A stretch of DNA of 64,000 nucleotides from DAOTXS01 sp034435055 (GCA_034435055.1 DAOTXS010000024.1:1-64000); one strand, 5' to 3'; shown: positions 15,376 through 24,248, counted from the first letter of the stretch. Notes: generated by a model not told the origin, from the sequence alone. A program made the numbers and translations.

Positions 15376-16812
15376 CTACCTAAACAACCCGCCCACCGCA
15401 AGCGCCAGCGCCGGTGCAGGGAACACGCCCAGCGCAATCACGCCAACCACGGCGATGATCAACGCAATCGTTACAAACACATCCACGCGCAGCTTGTCCC
15501 AACCCGGCTTGGCTTCGTTCATATACATTTGCACGAGGGGACGCAAATAGAAATACGCTGAGACGAGACTGTTCAATACGCCGATGACCGCCAGCCACGT
15601 CCAACCATTTTCGACTGCCGCGCTGAAAATCAAAAATTTTCCAACAAACCCGGCGAACGGTGGAAAGCCGGCAAGCGACAGCATGAAAATCGTTAGTGCC
15701 GCCGCGACGAGCGGTTGCTTTTGCGCCGCGCCAGCATAATCTCCAATTTCTAATCTCTCTCGCGCGCCATCGCTTAACGCAATCACTGCGCCAAACGCAC
15801 CCAGGTTCGTTAGCGTGTACGCCAGCAAATAAAACAACGCCGATGACGTACCATTCGATCCCATCGCGACGAGTGCAATCAAAATGTACCCCGCGTGCGC
15901 GATACTCGAGTACGCGAGCATGCGTTTGATATTCGATTGCAAGAGCGCGGCGACGTTGCCGAGTGTCATTGTCAGCACGGCGACAATTGCCAGCACCATT
16001 TGCCAATCGACAGAAATGCCGGGCAAGGCAACAAGGAACGCGCGGAAGAATGCGCCGAACGCCGCCGCTTTGACCGCGACGCTCATAAAGCCGGTCACGG
16101 CAGTTGGCGCGCCTTCGTAAACATCGGGTGTCCACCAATGAAACGGGACGAGCGCAACTTTGAATCCAAAGCCAACCAGTAACAATCCCGCACCGACGAG
16201 CAACAAATCGTTGCCTTGCTTCGCCGCGAGCGCGATGCGCATCAAGTTGGTCGTGCCGGTCGCGCCAAAAATGAACGCGATGCCGTACAAAAAGAATGCC
16301 GACGAAAACGCGCCGAGCAAAAAGTATTTCATCCCGGCTTCCAGCGAATGACCATCTTCACGTTTGAACGCGGCGAGGATATACAGCGGCAACGAAAGTA
16401 ATTCCAGCGCGAGAAAGATGACGATGAGATCGGTCGCGGTCGTCATCAGAATCATGCCGACAACAGCGAACAACACGAGCGCGTAATACTCGCCTTGGTC
16501 AACGCGATGCGTGCGTACGAAATCAATCGCCAACAAAATACTCAACGCTGCGCCGATAAGAATAACAAGCGTGAGAAACAAACCAAAATTGTCGGCGACG
16601 ATCATTCCGCCGAAGGCCGTTGTGTTCGCACTCCACAAACCGATCGTTGCACCCGCCGCCATGAGCAAGCCCACCAGACTAAGAAAACCCAGCCAGCGTT
16701 TGCGCGCCGGCGATGTGAACAATTCGCCGAGCAAGACGAGCAAGGCGGTGATCGTAACGATGAGCGCGGGAGCGAGGATGCTTAGATTCAAGTCAGGAAT
16801 GATTATAGGCAT
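15376..16812 (-). CDS. nuoN: NADH-quinone oxidoreductase subunit N
   Basis: An antiporter-like proton-pumping subunit of the complex I membrane arm, about 478 residues with some 14 membrane segments. Family signatures include LELLSLPLYILAA, the lysine-bearing FGFKVALVPFHWWTPDVYEG and GFPPFAGFVGKF. I start at 16812 (MPIIIPDLN); the upstream ATG at 16833 lies inside the palindromic repeat 16828-16932. It is the last nuo gene of the cluster in transcription order, after nuoM. Confidence 0.95.
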   Translation of the reverse strand: MPIIIPDLNLSILAPALIVTITALLVLLGELFTSPARKRWLGFLSLVGLLMAAGATIGLWSANTTAFGGMIVADNFGLFLTLVILIGAALSILLAIDFVRTHRVDQGEYYALVLFAVVGMILMTTATDLIVIFLALELLSLPLYILAAFKREDGHSLEAGMKYFLLGAFSSAFFLYGIAFIFGATGTTNLMRIALAAKQGNDLLLVGAGLLLVGFGFKVALVPFHWWTPDVYEGAPTAVTGFMSVAVKAAAFGAFFRAFLVALPGISVDWQMVLAIVAVLTMTLGNVAALLQSNIKRMLAYSSIAHAGYILIALVAMGSNGTSSALFYLLAYTLTNLGAFGAVIALSDGARERLEIGDYAGAAQKQPLVAAALTIFMLSLAGFPPFAGFVGKFLIFSAAVENGWTWLAVIGVLNSLVSAYFYLRPLVQMYMNEAKPGWDKLRVDVFVTIALIIAVVGVIALGVFPAPALALAVGGLFR

Positions 16813-16827
16813 TTTCGATTTTCGATT

Positions 16828-16932
16828 TGTCATTGCGAGGAGCGTCCCGAGCGAAGCGAGGGATCAGCGACAAAGCAATCTCCTAATTTAGATTTGGGGA
16901 TTGCTTCGCCCCATCGGGGCTCGCAATGACAA
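16828..16932. repeat. Dispersed palindromic repeat, TGTCATTGCGAGG family (copy 1)
   Basis: The element opens TGTCATTGCGAGGAG and closes CTCGCAATGACA, with AAGCAATCTCC and GGGGATTGCTTCG as inner arms. It fills the nuoN-nuoM gap and touches the nuoN start region. A second copy is at 24268 and a relative at 43521. It is non-coding and could fold as a cruciform or mRNA hairpin. Confidence 0.85.
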
Positions 16933-16935
16933 GGA

Positions 16936-18408
16936 CTATTTGATCACATGTAACAACTGCATCACACTCGCCTGAATCGGATCCAAGAACGTGCGCGGGT
17001 ACACGCCGATCCAAACGATGAACACGACCAACGCAACCAGCAATGCAATTTCGCGCACGGATAAATCGGAGAGCGATTTATTTTCTTCGTGCGTAATGGG
17101 TCCATTCATCACGCGTTGATACATCCACAACAAATAAACGGCAGAGAGGACAACGCCGGTGGCAGCAAACGCCGCGTACCACACATTCGCCTGAAACGCG
17201 CCGACGAGAATCAAAAATTCACCAACAAAGCCGTTCAAGCCGGGCAAGCCCACTGACGAGAACATCACAATCAGCATGAACGCGGCGTAAATCGGCATCA
17301 CTTTGGCGATGCCACCAAAATCGGCGATGAGGCGTGTGTGCCGGCGTTCGTACAACATCCCCACCAGCAAAAACAGTGCGCCGGTCGAAAGACCGTGATT
17401 GATCATTTGCAAAATACCACCGCTCATCCCTTGCGCGTTGAAGGCAAACAAACCCAGCATTACAAAACCAAGGTGTGAGACACTCGAGAACGCCACCAGC
17501 GATTTCACATCGCGTTGCACGATAGACACGATGGCGCCGTAGATGATACCAATGATCGCCAGCACAATCATCCATGGCGCAAACGATTTTGCGGCCTCCG
17601 GGAACAGTGGCAAGCAGAATCGAAGGAAACCGTACGTACCCATTTTGAGCAAGACGCCGGCAAGGATCACACTGCCCGCCGTCGGCGCTTCCACGTGCGC
17701 ATCGGGTAGCCACGTGTGAAAGGGAAACATTGGTACTTTGATCGCAAACGCCAGCGCGAACGCGAGGAACAAGATCGGTTGCAAGCCCAGCGGCACCGGC
17801 GTTCTCAAAACATCCGTGAGCGCGAACGAGAGCGTGCCAGTTACATCGCGTTGCACAAACACCAGCGCCAGCATCGCCACCAACATCAGCGTCGAGCCGA
17901 ACATCGTGAACAGGATAAATTTGATGGCGGCGTACACTTTGCGCCCGTGCCCCCAAATGCCGATCAGGAACGCCATCGGGATGAGCGTAAATTCCCAAAA
18001 GATGTAGAATAGAAATAGATCGAAAGATACGAAAACGCCGATCATTGCGGATTCGAGCAAGAGGAAAAAGATGTGATACTCTTTGACGCGCTCAATGATG
18101 CCAACCCAGGAGCCGCCAATCGCGATGATCATCAAGAACGTGGTGAGCAACACGAGCAAAATGCTCAAGCCATCCACGGCGAGATACCACGAGATACCCA
18201 GTTGCGGAATCCACGCAACGCGCTCGACGAATTGCAAATCGGCAGTGGCGCGGAAATTCAAGAACAATACAACACTGACGACGAACTCGATAATTGTCGT
18301 GGCGAGCGCGAGCCATCGAACTGCTTTTTCGGATTGGTGCGGAATGAACAATAGAATGAGCGCGCCAACCAGCGGGAGAACAATGAGAAGAGAAAGTAGA
18401 TTAGTCAT
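16936..18408 (-). CDS. nuoM: NADH-quinone oxidoreductase subunit M
   Basis: The second antiporter-like subunit, 490 residues. Visible are the conserved FFLLLESAMIGVFVSFDLFLFYIFWEF-type helix with its key Glu, the lysine helix KVPMFPFHTWLPDAHVEAPT, and GLPGLNGFVGEFLILVG. The ATG overlaps the stop of the transposase-like gene upstream (ATGACTAA), so its translation is coupled to that gene rather than to nuoL, which is the normal neighbour. A palindromic repeat separates it from nuoN. Confidence 0.96.
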   Translation of the reverse strand: MTNLLSLLIVLPLVGALILLFIPHQSEKAVRWLALATTIIEFVVSVVLFLNFRATADLQFVERVAWIPQLGISWYLAVDGLSILLVLLTTFLMIIAIGGSWVGIIERVKEYHIFFLLLESAMIGVFVSFDLFLFYIFWEFTLIPMAFLIGIWGHGRKVYAAIKFILFTMFGSTLMLVAMLALVFVQRDVTGTLSFALTDVLRTPVPLGLQPILFLAFALAFAIKVPMFPFHTWLPDAHVEAPTAGSVILAGVLLKMGTYGFLRFCLPLFPEAAKSFAPWMIVLAIIGIIYGAIVSIVQRDVKSLVAFSSVSHLGFVMLGLFAFNAQGMSGGILQMINHGLSTGALFLLVGMLYERRHTRLIADFGGIAKVMPIYAAFMLIVMFSSVGLPGLNGFVGEFLILVGAFQANVWYAAFAATGVVLSAVYLLWMYQRVMNGPITHEENKSLSDLSVREIALLVALVVFIVWIGVYPRTFLDPIQASVMQLLHVIK

Positions 18409-19048
18409 TCTTCAAGTTTCGTTGTGAAAACCAGATTTTTTCATCCGCAAGCCAACCGTCTTGGGTGGGTTGACCGATAAGATTCTCGCGGTCAAATTTC
18501 CATCGAAATGGATTCGACACAATGTACTCACGGATGCGGTTCAGTTCATTTTCATTGCGGATGATATGTTCGTAATAGTTGCGTTGCCAAAATTTTCCGA
18601 CAACGTTGAGATTATTTTGTTTGATGTAGTTGAGCCACATTATCGTGCACAATGATTTGAATGCACCAACCACATTGCCCAAGGTTGGTCTCGTAGGGGC
18701 AGGGCTCGCCCCTGCCCTGCCTTGGACGACCCTCGCCCCATTCTGGGCGACCACAAGGGTCGCCCCAACGTCATCCGCCAACACCAGGATGCCGTGAATG
18801 TGATTAGGCATGACCACGAATGCATCCAACGCGACCGATGGAAAACGATTCGGAATATCATTCCAAGACCGATTTACAATTTCGCCTAACGCTGATAATG
18901 CGATCCCGCTGTCGCGAATTTCCGATAAGATGCACGCGCGGTCTCGAACCGTTGCTGTAATAAAGTACGCCCCTGCGCTTGAATAGTCGTACCCTTTCAA
19001 GCGGATTGACCGACGATGATGTTTCGTTGGGTTGTATCGTGATCTCAT
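18401..19048 (-). CDS. REP-associated tyrosine transposase (RAYT, Y1_Tnp family)
   Basis: A 215-residue Y1/HUH single-strand transposase like those linked to REP palindromes. FVVMPNHIHGILVL holds the HUH metal site, and QRNYYEHIIRNENELNRIREYIVSNP holds the catalytic tyrosine. The N-terminus has RRSIRLKGYDYSSAGAYFIT. It is inserted between nuoL and nuoM and its stop overlaps the nuoM start, so it is fixed in the operon. Between the HUH motif and LGNVVGAFKSL lies a 76-bp palindromic element (18693-18768) translated in frame as GATLVVAQNGARVVQGRAGA and onward. Confidence 0.93.
   Translation of the reverse strand: MRSRYNPTKHHRRSIRLKGYDYSSAGAYFITATVRDRACILSEIRDSGIALSALGEIVNRSWNDIPNRFPSVALDAFVVMPNHIHGILVLADDVGATLVVAQNGARVVQGRAGASPAPTRPTLGNVVGAFKSLCTIMWLNYIKQNNLNVVGKFWQRNYYEHIIRNENELNRIREYIVSNPFRWKFDRENLIGQPTQDGWLADEKIWFSQRNLKND
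18693..18768. repeat. GTAGGGGC palindromic element inside the RAYT reading frame
   Basis: GGGCAGGG-CTCGC-CCCTGCCC and a second hairpin CGACCCT...AGGGTCG with inner CGCCC/GGGCG make two adjacent palindromes. The edges GTAGGGGC and GTCGCCCC match the intergenic element at 24890-24941. Confidence 0.8.
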
Positions 19049-19062
19049 TTTGCGATTCTACA

Positions 19063-21012
19063 TTACCGCAACATCAACCACCCCAGCACCATCACCGTGC
19101 CGATAAGCATCAACAACGCGTACGCGCGCGCGTAACCGGTTTGCCATCCGCGCAGAACGCGGCTGACCGACGCCGTGGCTTGTCCCAGCCCATTCGCAAA
19201 ACCATCAATGATTTTCACATCCACGGTTTGCCACAAGAACATGGCGAGCTTGCCACCCTGTTTGACGAAAATCCAAGCATAGATTTCGTCCACATAGTAC
19301 TTGTGCCACAGCAAGTTATAGATACTGCTAAATCGCTTTGCCAAGTTCTTTGGAATTTCCGGACGCAGTTGGTAGAACCAGAACGCCGTTGCAATGCCAA
19401 GCAAGCCAACTGCAACCGATGCACCGATTAACATCCATTCCATTGATGGCGTGAGATGCAAATCGTGTGGCTTGAACACCGGCTCAAAATATCCTTCAAG
19501 GAAATTCGGTCCGATTACTTTGGGCATTCCAACAAAGCCGGCAATGATCGAGAAGAATGCGAGGATGGCAAGCGGAATCGTCATCACCGCCGGCGATTCG
19601 TGGGGATGAAGCGACCGATGGCCGACGACCGATGACAGATGATGCTCTGCTTCGGTCTTCGGTCCTCCGTCCTCCGTCCAGCGTGCTTGCGTGCGGAAGG
19701 TCAAGAAGAACGCACGGAAAATGTAGAACGCGGTAAGTAACGCCGTGAGCAAACCGATTGCCCACAAAATCGTATGACCGGAGCCGAACGCGGCGGCAAG
19801 AATTTCGTCTTTGCTGAAAAAGCCGGACAGGAGCGGAAAGCCGGCAATCGCCAGCGCACCCACACCAAAGGTCGTGTACGTCCACGGCATCACCTTGGAC
19901 AAGCCCCCCAGTTTCCGCATATCAATGATGCCGTTCATCGCGTGCATCACACTCCCCGCCGCGAGGAAGAGCAACGCTTTGAAAAAGGCGTGCGTCATCA
20001 AATGAAAGATGCCAGCGCCGTACGCCATCACGCCAACCCCTAGGAACATATAACCGAGTTGCGAAATCGTGGAGTACGCGAGGACGCGCTTCAAATCCAT
20101 TTGCACGAGCGCAATCGTCGCGGCGAAGAGCGCGGTGAGTCCACCCGTCCACGCAACGACTTCGGATGAGAACGGCGCGAGTTCGAACAAGACGTGCGAA
20201 CGCGCCACCATATACACGCCCGCCGTAACCATCGTGGCGGCGTGGATGAGCGCGCTGACCGGCGTGGGACCCTCCATCGCGTCGGGCAACCAGACGTAGA
20301 GCGGGAGTTGCGCCGATTTGCCCACCGCGCCGGCAAAAAGCAACAGCGTGATGATCGTGATGATTGGTGCGCCGGGCTGGAACCATTCGTGCGCGCTCTC
20401 AAACACGTGCACAAAATCGAGCGTGCCGAACGTAACGAAAATCAAAATCACACCCAGCCCAAAACCAAAATCGCCGACGCGCGTGGTGATGAAGGCTTTT
20501 TTGCCTGCCGCCGCCGCTTCCGGCTTGTGAAACCAGAACGCGATCAGCAAATACGAGCACAAGCCGACGAGTTCCCAGCCGACGTACATCAGCAAATAGT
20601 TATTGCCAAGCACGAGCATCAGCATCGAGAACACAAAGAGGTTGAGGTACGTAAAGAAGCGACCGTAGCCGTCGTCGTGTTCCATATAGCCGATAGAGTA
20701 CACGTGGATGAGAAAGCCGACGCCGGTAACAACGAGGAGCATCAGCGCGGAGAGCGGATCGAGCAGGAAAGCAACGTCAACTTTGAAGTCGCCGACCGGA
20801 ACCCACGAATACAACGATACGTTGATGACGCGATGATGCTCGTCTTGCGCTTGCATTGCCAAGAACATCAAAAGCGACACGATGAATGAAAGCCCAACGG
20901 TGCCGCACGCGATTGCGCTGACGAGCCAGCGCGGCATCTTGCGACTAAAAATTGCGTTGATGGTTGCGCCGGCAAGCGGTAACACCGGCACGAGCCAGAG
21001 TAAGTTGGTCAA
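19063..21012 (-). CDS. nuoL: NADH-quinone oxidoreductase subunit L
   Basis: The distal antiporter-like subunit, 649 residues, with the lateral helix at the C-terminus. Signatures include YVGWELVGLCSYLLIAFW with the conserved Glu, KSAQLPLYVWLPDAMEGPTPVSALIHAATMV-type helices, and AGFPLLSGFFSKDEIL. The start is TTG (21012) with AAGGAACT upstream. A 24-residue stretch around WTEDGGPKTEAEHHLSSVVG, in the loop before ESPAVMTIPL, is encoded by a dispersed repeat (19607-19679) and is not part of the family. The unknown gene at 21052 lies just upstream. Confidence 0.96.
   Translation of the reverse strand: MTNLLWLVPVLPLAGATINAIFSRKMPRWLVSAIACGTVGLSFIVSLLMFLAMQAQDEHHRVINVSLYSWVPVGDFKVDVAFLLDPLSALMLLVVTGVGFLIHVYSIGYMEHDDGYGRFFTYLNLFVFSMLMLVLGNNYLLMYVGWELVGLCSYLLIAFWFHKPEAAAAGKKAFITTRVGDFGFGLGVILIFVTFGTLDFVHVFESAHEWFQPGAPIITIITLLLFAGAVGKSAQLPLYVWLPDAMEGPTPVSALIHAATMVTAGVYMVARSHVLFELAPFSSEVVAWTGGLTALFAATIALVQMDLKRVLAYSTISQLGYMFLGVGVMAYGAGIFHLMTHAFFKALLFLAAGSVMHAMNGIIDMRKLGGLSKVMPWTYTTFGVGALAIAGFPLLSGFFSKDEILAAAFGSGHTILWAIGLLTALLTAFYIFRAFFLTFRTQARWTEDGGPKTEAEHHLSSVVGHRSLHPHESPAVMTIPLAILAFFSIIAGFVGMPKVIGPNFLEGYFEPVFKPHDLHLTPSMEWMLIGASVAVGLLGIATAFWFYQLRPEIPKNLAKRFSSIYNLLWHKYYVDEIYAWIFVKQGGKLAMFLWQTVDVKIIDGFANGLGQATASVSRVLRGWQTGYARAYALLMLIGTVMVLGWLMLR
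19607..19679. repeat. GACCGAAGAC-type dispersed repeat in frame within nuoL
   Basis: The plus strand reads CGACCGATGGCCGACGACC, then TTCGGTCTTCGGTCCTCCG. It is built of short GGTCNTCGG-like units and contributes about 24 in-frame codons. A related ACGGACGAC palindrome is at 54646-54688. Confidence 0.7.
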
Positions 21013-21051
21013 GTGTTAGTTCCTTGATGATATCAATTACATCGAAATATG

Positions 21052-21702
21052 TTATAAGCTGAGAATACTTTTTATGGAGCAATATTTGATTGCTTCAGGA
21101 ACTTGAATCACAATGGGTGTGATCTCCGCGCTTCCTATTGGTTGCCAAACTCCTCTTACCTCTTTCTGATTTCCAAAATTCTTCCATTGTTTCAGAACTG
21201 CAGGATGTGTGTTAGCTAAAGGAGAGTTAATATCTATGCCATCATCGGACTCGTAATAATTGACCGCCCCAAATCCCAAGAATATCGCTTGTTTAGATAG
21301 TACCCTCGTAATCGCAGCGAAGAATAATTCGGCCGCTGTTATTTTATAGCATGCATCATAGTGTTCTTGATTGAACCAAGCTTTATGAAGATCCTTGCTA
21401 TATTCGACAGATGCGCAAAACACATACAAATTTGGGCACTCTATTCGAATGTCTTCAAAACTGCAATCAGTGATCGTAACATTACCTTGGAATAATGAGC
21501 TTAACACGCTATTTCTTCGCACGTCTTCAGGGCCTGCGTGCTTTACATGCCCATGCGCTTTCTTGATTCCTTCCATATCATCTGATACCATCCGCCCAAG
21601 ACTGGAATCGTCGCGGTAACTGTAAAGCGTTCCAATCCGAAGCGACCCATCGGCAAAGAAATTATCAAGATATTTCTTCTCGGTGTACTTGTATAGCCTC
21701 AT
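21052..21702 (-). CDS. Hypothetical protein, accessory gene in the nuo cluster
   Basis: About 216 residues starting MRLYKYTEKKYLDNFF; an upstream ATG at 21723 adds seven residues. The N-terminal pattern LYKY...FADGSLRIGTLYSYRDD recalls DUF2971-type proteins, but the match is loose. The DNA is visibly more AT-rich than its nuo neighbours, which suggests recent acquisition. No membrane segment or signal peptide is seen. It lies between nuoL and the HsmA-like gene and reads in the same direction. The function is unknown. Confidence 0.6.
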   Translation of the reverse strand: MRLYKYTEKKYLDNFFADGSLRIGTLYSYRDDSSLGRMVSDDMEGIKKAHGHVKHAGPEDVRRNSVLSSLFQGNVTITDCSFEDIRIECPNLYVFCASVEYSKDLHKAWFNQEHYDACYKITAAELFFAAITRVLSKQAIFLGFGAVNYYESDDGIDINSPLANTHPAVLKQWKNFGNQKEVRGVWQPIGSAEITPIVIQVPEAIKYCSIKSILSL

Positions 21703-21806
21703 CTGCTCACCCATGCACACCATTCGTTCAAACGAACTACTTTCAATCTTAAAACCAGCGGGGGGCTTGCCGGTTAATAGTCGGCGGATTTTTCCGGTGG
21801 CGTCAC

Positions 21807-22184
21807 CTACCTTCTCGCCCCAATCTGCAAAAACATCGGGCTAAAGTACGGAATCAACCAGATGAACCAAACGACCACACTAAATTTGTGAAAGTTCTTG
21901 ATCCACTTTTCGTCTTGGCGCACCAACACAATCGTCGCCCAAACGGCGTGGATGAACATCAAAAGAATTGCAATCACGCCGGTGATGCCGTGAATATCAA
22001 AAGTCAACCCGCCCGCCATCTCCATCATCAAGCCAGTACCCCAGGTATCGCAGACAAGTCCGAGCCAAAAGAAAACCAGATGCCACGTCTTGAGCCGACC
22101 CTGGAATCGCTCGCTCCACACGCCAATCGAGTAAAAGATCAACGCCGAGGTGATGATGATAAATGGTGCAGTTGCGCCGGTCAT
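21807..22184 (-). CDS. HsmA family membrane protein (TIGR03987-like)
   Basis: A 125-residue protein with four predicted membrane helices (IIITSALIFYSIGVW, TWHLVFFWLGLVCDTWGTGL, ITGVIAILLMFIHAVWATIVL, FSVVVWFIWLIPYF). The DTWGT and DIHGITG motifs and the histidine in LLMFIHAVWA resemble the HsmA family, whose role is not well known; the histidines could bind haem. It lies 13 nt downstream of the cyclophilin gene in the same direction, within the nuo block, but is not a complex I subunit. Confidence 0.75.
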   Translation of the reverse strand: MTGATAPFIIITSALIFYSIGVWSERFQGRLKTWHLVFFWLGLVCDTWGTGLMMEMAGGLTFDIHGITGVIAILLMFIHAVWATIVLVRQDEKWIKNFHKFSVVVWFIWLIPYFSPMFLQIGARR

Positions 22185-22197
22185 TCAATCGACTCTA

Positions 22198-22734
22198 TCA
22201 AACCCGGACAATCTCGCTGATCTGCACGGGCGTCGTGAGAATCTGGCCGTTCGTGGGCAACTGCTGAATCTGGCGCACAACATCCATCCCGCTGATCACT
22301 TGACCAAACGCCGCAAATCCTTGCCCATCCGGATTCCGCTTGCCGCCAAAATCCAATTCCGGCTGATCTTCGATGCAAATAAAAAATTCCGACGACGCGC
22401 TGCCGGGCTTGAGCCGCGCCATCGAGACCGTTCCATCTTTGTGCCGAATGCCGGTCTTGTCATTTGTTTCGTGTGCGATGGGCGGCAACCGGTTTGCCGG
22501 CTCGCGCATTCCCAGTTCGACCATACCTAGCCCGCCCTGAATCACCTGAATCTTCACCGCATCATTCGGCTGATTATCCAAACGCACGACGCGATAGAAC
22601 GATGAACTTGCATAGCGATTCTCGTCGACATATCGCAGAAAATTCGCGGCGGTGATCGGCGCGCGATCGTTATACACTTGAACGGTAATATCGCCATATT
22701 CAGTTCGAATCAAGACCATCGGATTCTGCGCCAC
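22198..22734 (-). CDS. Peptidyl-prolyl cis-trans isomerase, cyclophilin type
   Basis: A ~178-residue cytoplasmic cyclophilin, with no signal peptide. It isomerises Xaa-Pro bonds during folding. YGDITVQVYNDRAPITAANFL is the family opening; SSFYRVV, GTVSMARLKPGSASSEFFI and the GQVISGMDVVRQIQ ending follow. The active-site Arg is in FYRV. The GTG at 22734 has AAAAGG 8 nt upstream; a GTG at 22743 is also open. It lies between the V4R gene and the HsmA-like gene. Confidence 0.92.
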   Translation of the reverse strand: MAQNPMVLIRTEYGDITVQVYNDRAPITAANFLRYVDENRYASSSFYRVVRLDNQPNDAVKIQVIQGGLGMVELGMREPANRLPPIAHETNDKTGIRHKDGTVSMARLKPGSASSEFFICIEDQPELDFGGKRNPDGQGFAAFGQVISGMDVVRQIQQLPTNGQILTTPVQISEIVRV

Positions 22735-22757
22735 CAAATTCACCTTTTCAAACGATA

Positions 22758-23375
22758 CTATTCCGCATGCAACGCGATGCGATATTTACACACGGCGTCG
22801 CCTTTGGCACAACACGCGATTTCTTCGACAGCAAAATTATCATCGTCCAGCGCCCACGCGATCATCCCGCCGATGAAACCAACCGTCGTGTGGCACACCG
22901 GCTTGTCACTCTGCCAATCGATGCAGTTACCGCAATGCGGGTCTTCCCAATAAAAGTACTCACCTTCTTCAGAAAATTTAATCTGCGTGTTCAATTGGTG
23001 GCTGTACTCGCGCGCGACCGTATCCATTCCCAGTTTCACTTTGGCGCGGCGCGGCAAGAATTTCATCGCGATGCGCGTTGCAGTGGCGAGCGCGGCGTTT
23101 TCTTCCAACGCATTCAACGCGCGTTGTTTGCCGGCGCGCCGTAAAATCGCTTTCGCGCCGCGCGCGCCGTACACCTCGAACAAGGCGTGATTGACCTGGC
23201 TCATATAGCGCAGTTTGTGACCGCCGTGTTCGGTGTTGCTTGGCGGAAAATTGTTGATGTATTGAGGCAAGCCGGCTTGCCGGAGAATCGCGTCCGTGCC
23301 GTGTTTGCCCACAACATCTTCAACCGCGAGGAGAATGACGCGAAACGCTTTGTTGACCAGTTCCGCTTCGCTCAT
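22758..23375 (-). CDS. V4R (4-vinyl reductase) domain protein
   Basis: A 205-residue protein. The C-terminal half carries a V4R domain, a small-molecule-binding fold related to those in bacteriochlorophyll reductase BchJ and some sensor proteins. HCGNCIDWQSDKPVCHTTVGFIGG and IACCAKGDAVCKYRI contain the conserved cysteines, which may bind zinc. The N-terminal half is helical. Its ATG is 4 nt downstream of the nuoK stop, so it is co-transcribed with complex I genes. The ligand is unknown. Confidence 0.82.
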   Translation of the reverse strand: MSEAELVNKAFRVILLAVEDVVGKHGTDAILRQAGLPQYINNFPPSNTEHGGHKLRYMSQVNHALFEVYGARGAKAILRRAGKQRALNALEENAALATATRIAMKFLPRRAKVKLGMDTVAREYSHQLNTQIKFSEEGEYFYWEDPHCGNCIDWQSDKPVCHTTVGFIGGMIAWALDDDNFAVEEIACCAKGDAVCKYRIALHAE

Positions 23376-23378
23376 CGC

Positions 23379-23678
23379 TTAGCCCTTCAACCCGCTGATT
23401 TCATCGACATCGACAGTTTCGCGCGCGCGGAAAATCGCGACGATGATTGCCAGCCCGACGGTAACTTCGGCGGCGGCGACGGCGAGAATCAAAAAGACAA
23501 ACACTTGCCCGTCGAGAACCTGAAGGAAACGCGAAAACGCGACGAACGCGAGATTAACCGCATTCAGCATCAACTCAATACTTATGAACATGATGAGTGG
23601 ATTGCGACGCACCAGCATCCCAACCGTACCGATGCTGAACAGAATTGCGCTGAGAATGATAAAGTGATTAACGCCCAT
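23379..23678 (-). CDS. nuoK: NADH-quinone oxidoreductase subunit K
   Basis: A 99-residue, three-helix membrane subunit in the proton channel of complex I. The conserved Glu residues are in FISIELMLNAVNLAFVAFSR and VAAAEVTVGLAIIVAIFR. Its length is normal. It lies directly downstream of nuoJ, with the TTCAAGGTT repeat 23683-23742 filling the gap, and is followed after 3 nt by the V4R gene. Confidence 0.96.
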   Translation of the reverse strand: MGVNHFIILSAILFSIGTVGMLVRRNPLIMFISIELMLNAVNLAFVAFSRFLQVLDGQVFVFLILAVAAAEVTVGLAIIVAIFRARETVDVDEISGLKG

Positions 23679-23682
23679 AAAC

Positions 23683-23742
23683 GAGTTCCAAGTTCAAGGT
23701 TCAAGGTTTGACCTTGAACCTGAAACTTTGAACCTTTAACCT
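23683..23742. repeat. AGGTTCAAGGT repeat between nuoJ and nuoK
   Basis: A perfect 11-bp palindrome AGGTTCAAGGT-TTG-ACCTTGAACCT lies in a longer run of GTTCAAG/CTTGAAC units. The nuoJ stop codon (23736-23738) falls in its edge. The same units occur inside copA at 29335. Confidence 0.75.
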
Positions 23743-24248
23743 TTCTTCGGTTTCTTTGCCAGCACGATTACGCCGACCATCGCCACGAGTAGCAAGAGCG
23801 AGGTGATTTCAAATGGCAGCAAGAAATCGGTGAAGAGCAACGCGCCGACCGCTTGCGTACTGCCAATCTCGGCGATGGTTTCCGGCGAGAACATCCCACG
23901 TGCCGGCGGCAGAACTGCAATCGCCAACACGGCAACCAACTCGGTGACGAGTGCCAGTCCGAAAATGATCGCCAGCGGTCGTTGGCGTTTCAACGCGCCC
24001 GCGCCTTGATCGATGCCAGGACTGAGCATCATAATCACGAACACGAACAGGATCAGGATCGCGCCAGCATAAATCATCACTTGCGCCACGGCGATGAATG
24101 GCGCGCTCAAAAGTACGTACAACGCCGCGAGCGAAACGAATACGACGGCGAGACACAGTGCGGAGTACACCGCGCTGCGCACCGCCACCACGCCAAGCGC
24201 GGCGATTATTGCCAAGCCAGCAAAAACGTAAAAGACGATAAGGTCCAT
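23736..24248 (-). CDS. nuoJ: NADH-quinone oxidoreductase subunit J
   Basis: A 170-residue membrane subunit with five helices. FAGLAIIAALGVVAVRSAVYSALCL and QVMIYAGAILILFVFVIMML are the family signatures; the second includes the conserved Tyr and Gly of the flexible helix. I start at 24248 (MDLIVFYVFA); the longer frame to 24305 runs into the palindromic repeat at 24268. The stop lies in the TTCAAGGTT repeat that separates it from nuoK. Confidence 0.94.
   Translation of the reverse strand: MDLIVFYVFAGLAIIAALGVVAVRSAVYSALCLAVVFVSLAALYVLLSAPFIAVAQVMIYAGAILILFVFVIMMLSPGIDQGAGALKRQRPLAIIFGLALVTELVAVLAIAVLPPARGMFSPETIAEIGSTQAVGALLFTDFLLPFEITSLLLLVAMVGVIVLAKKPKKG

Noticed and set aside
20194..20889. 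231-residue plus-strand frame
   Set aside because: It is antisense to nuoL and rich in Arg and His from the codon complement; nuoL is clearly the gene.
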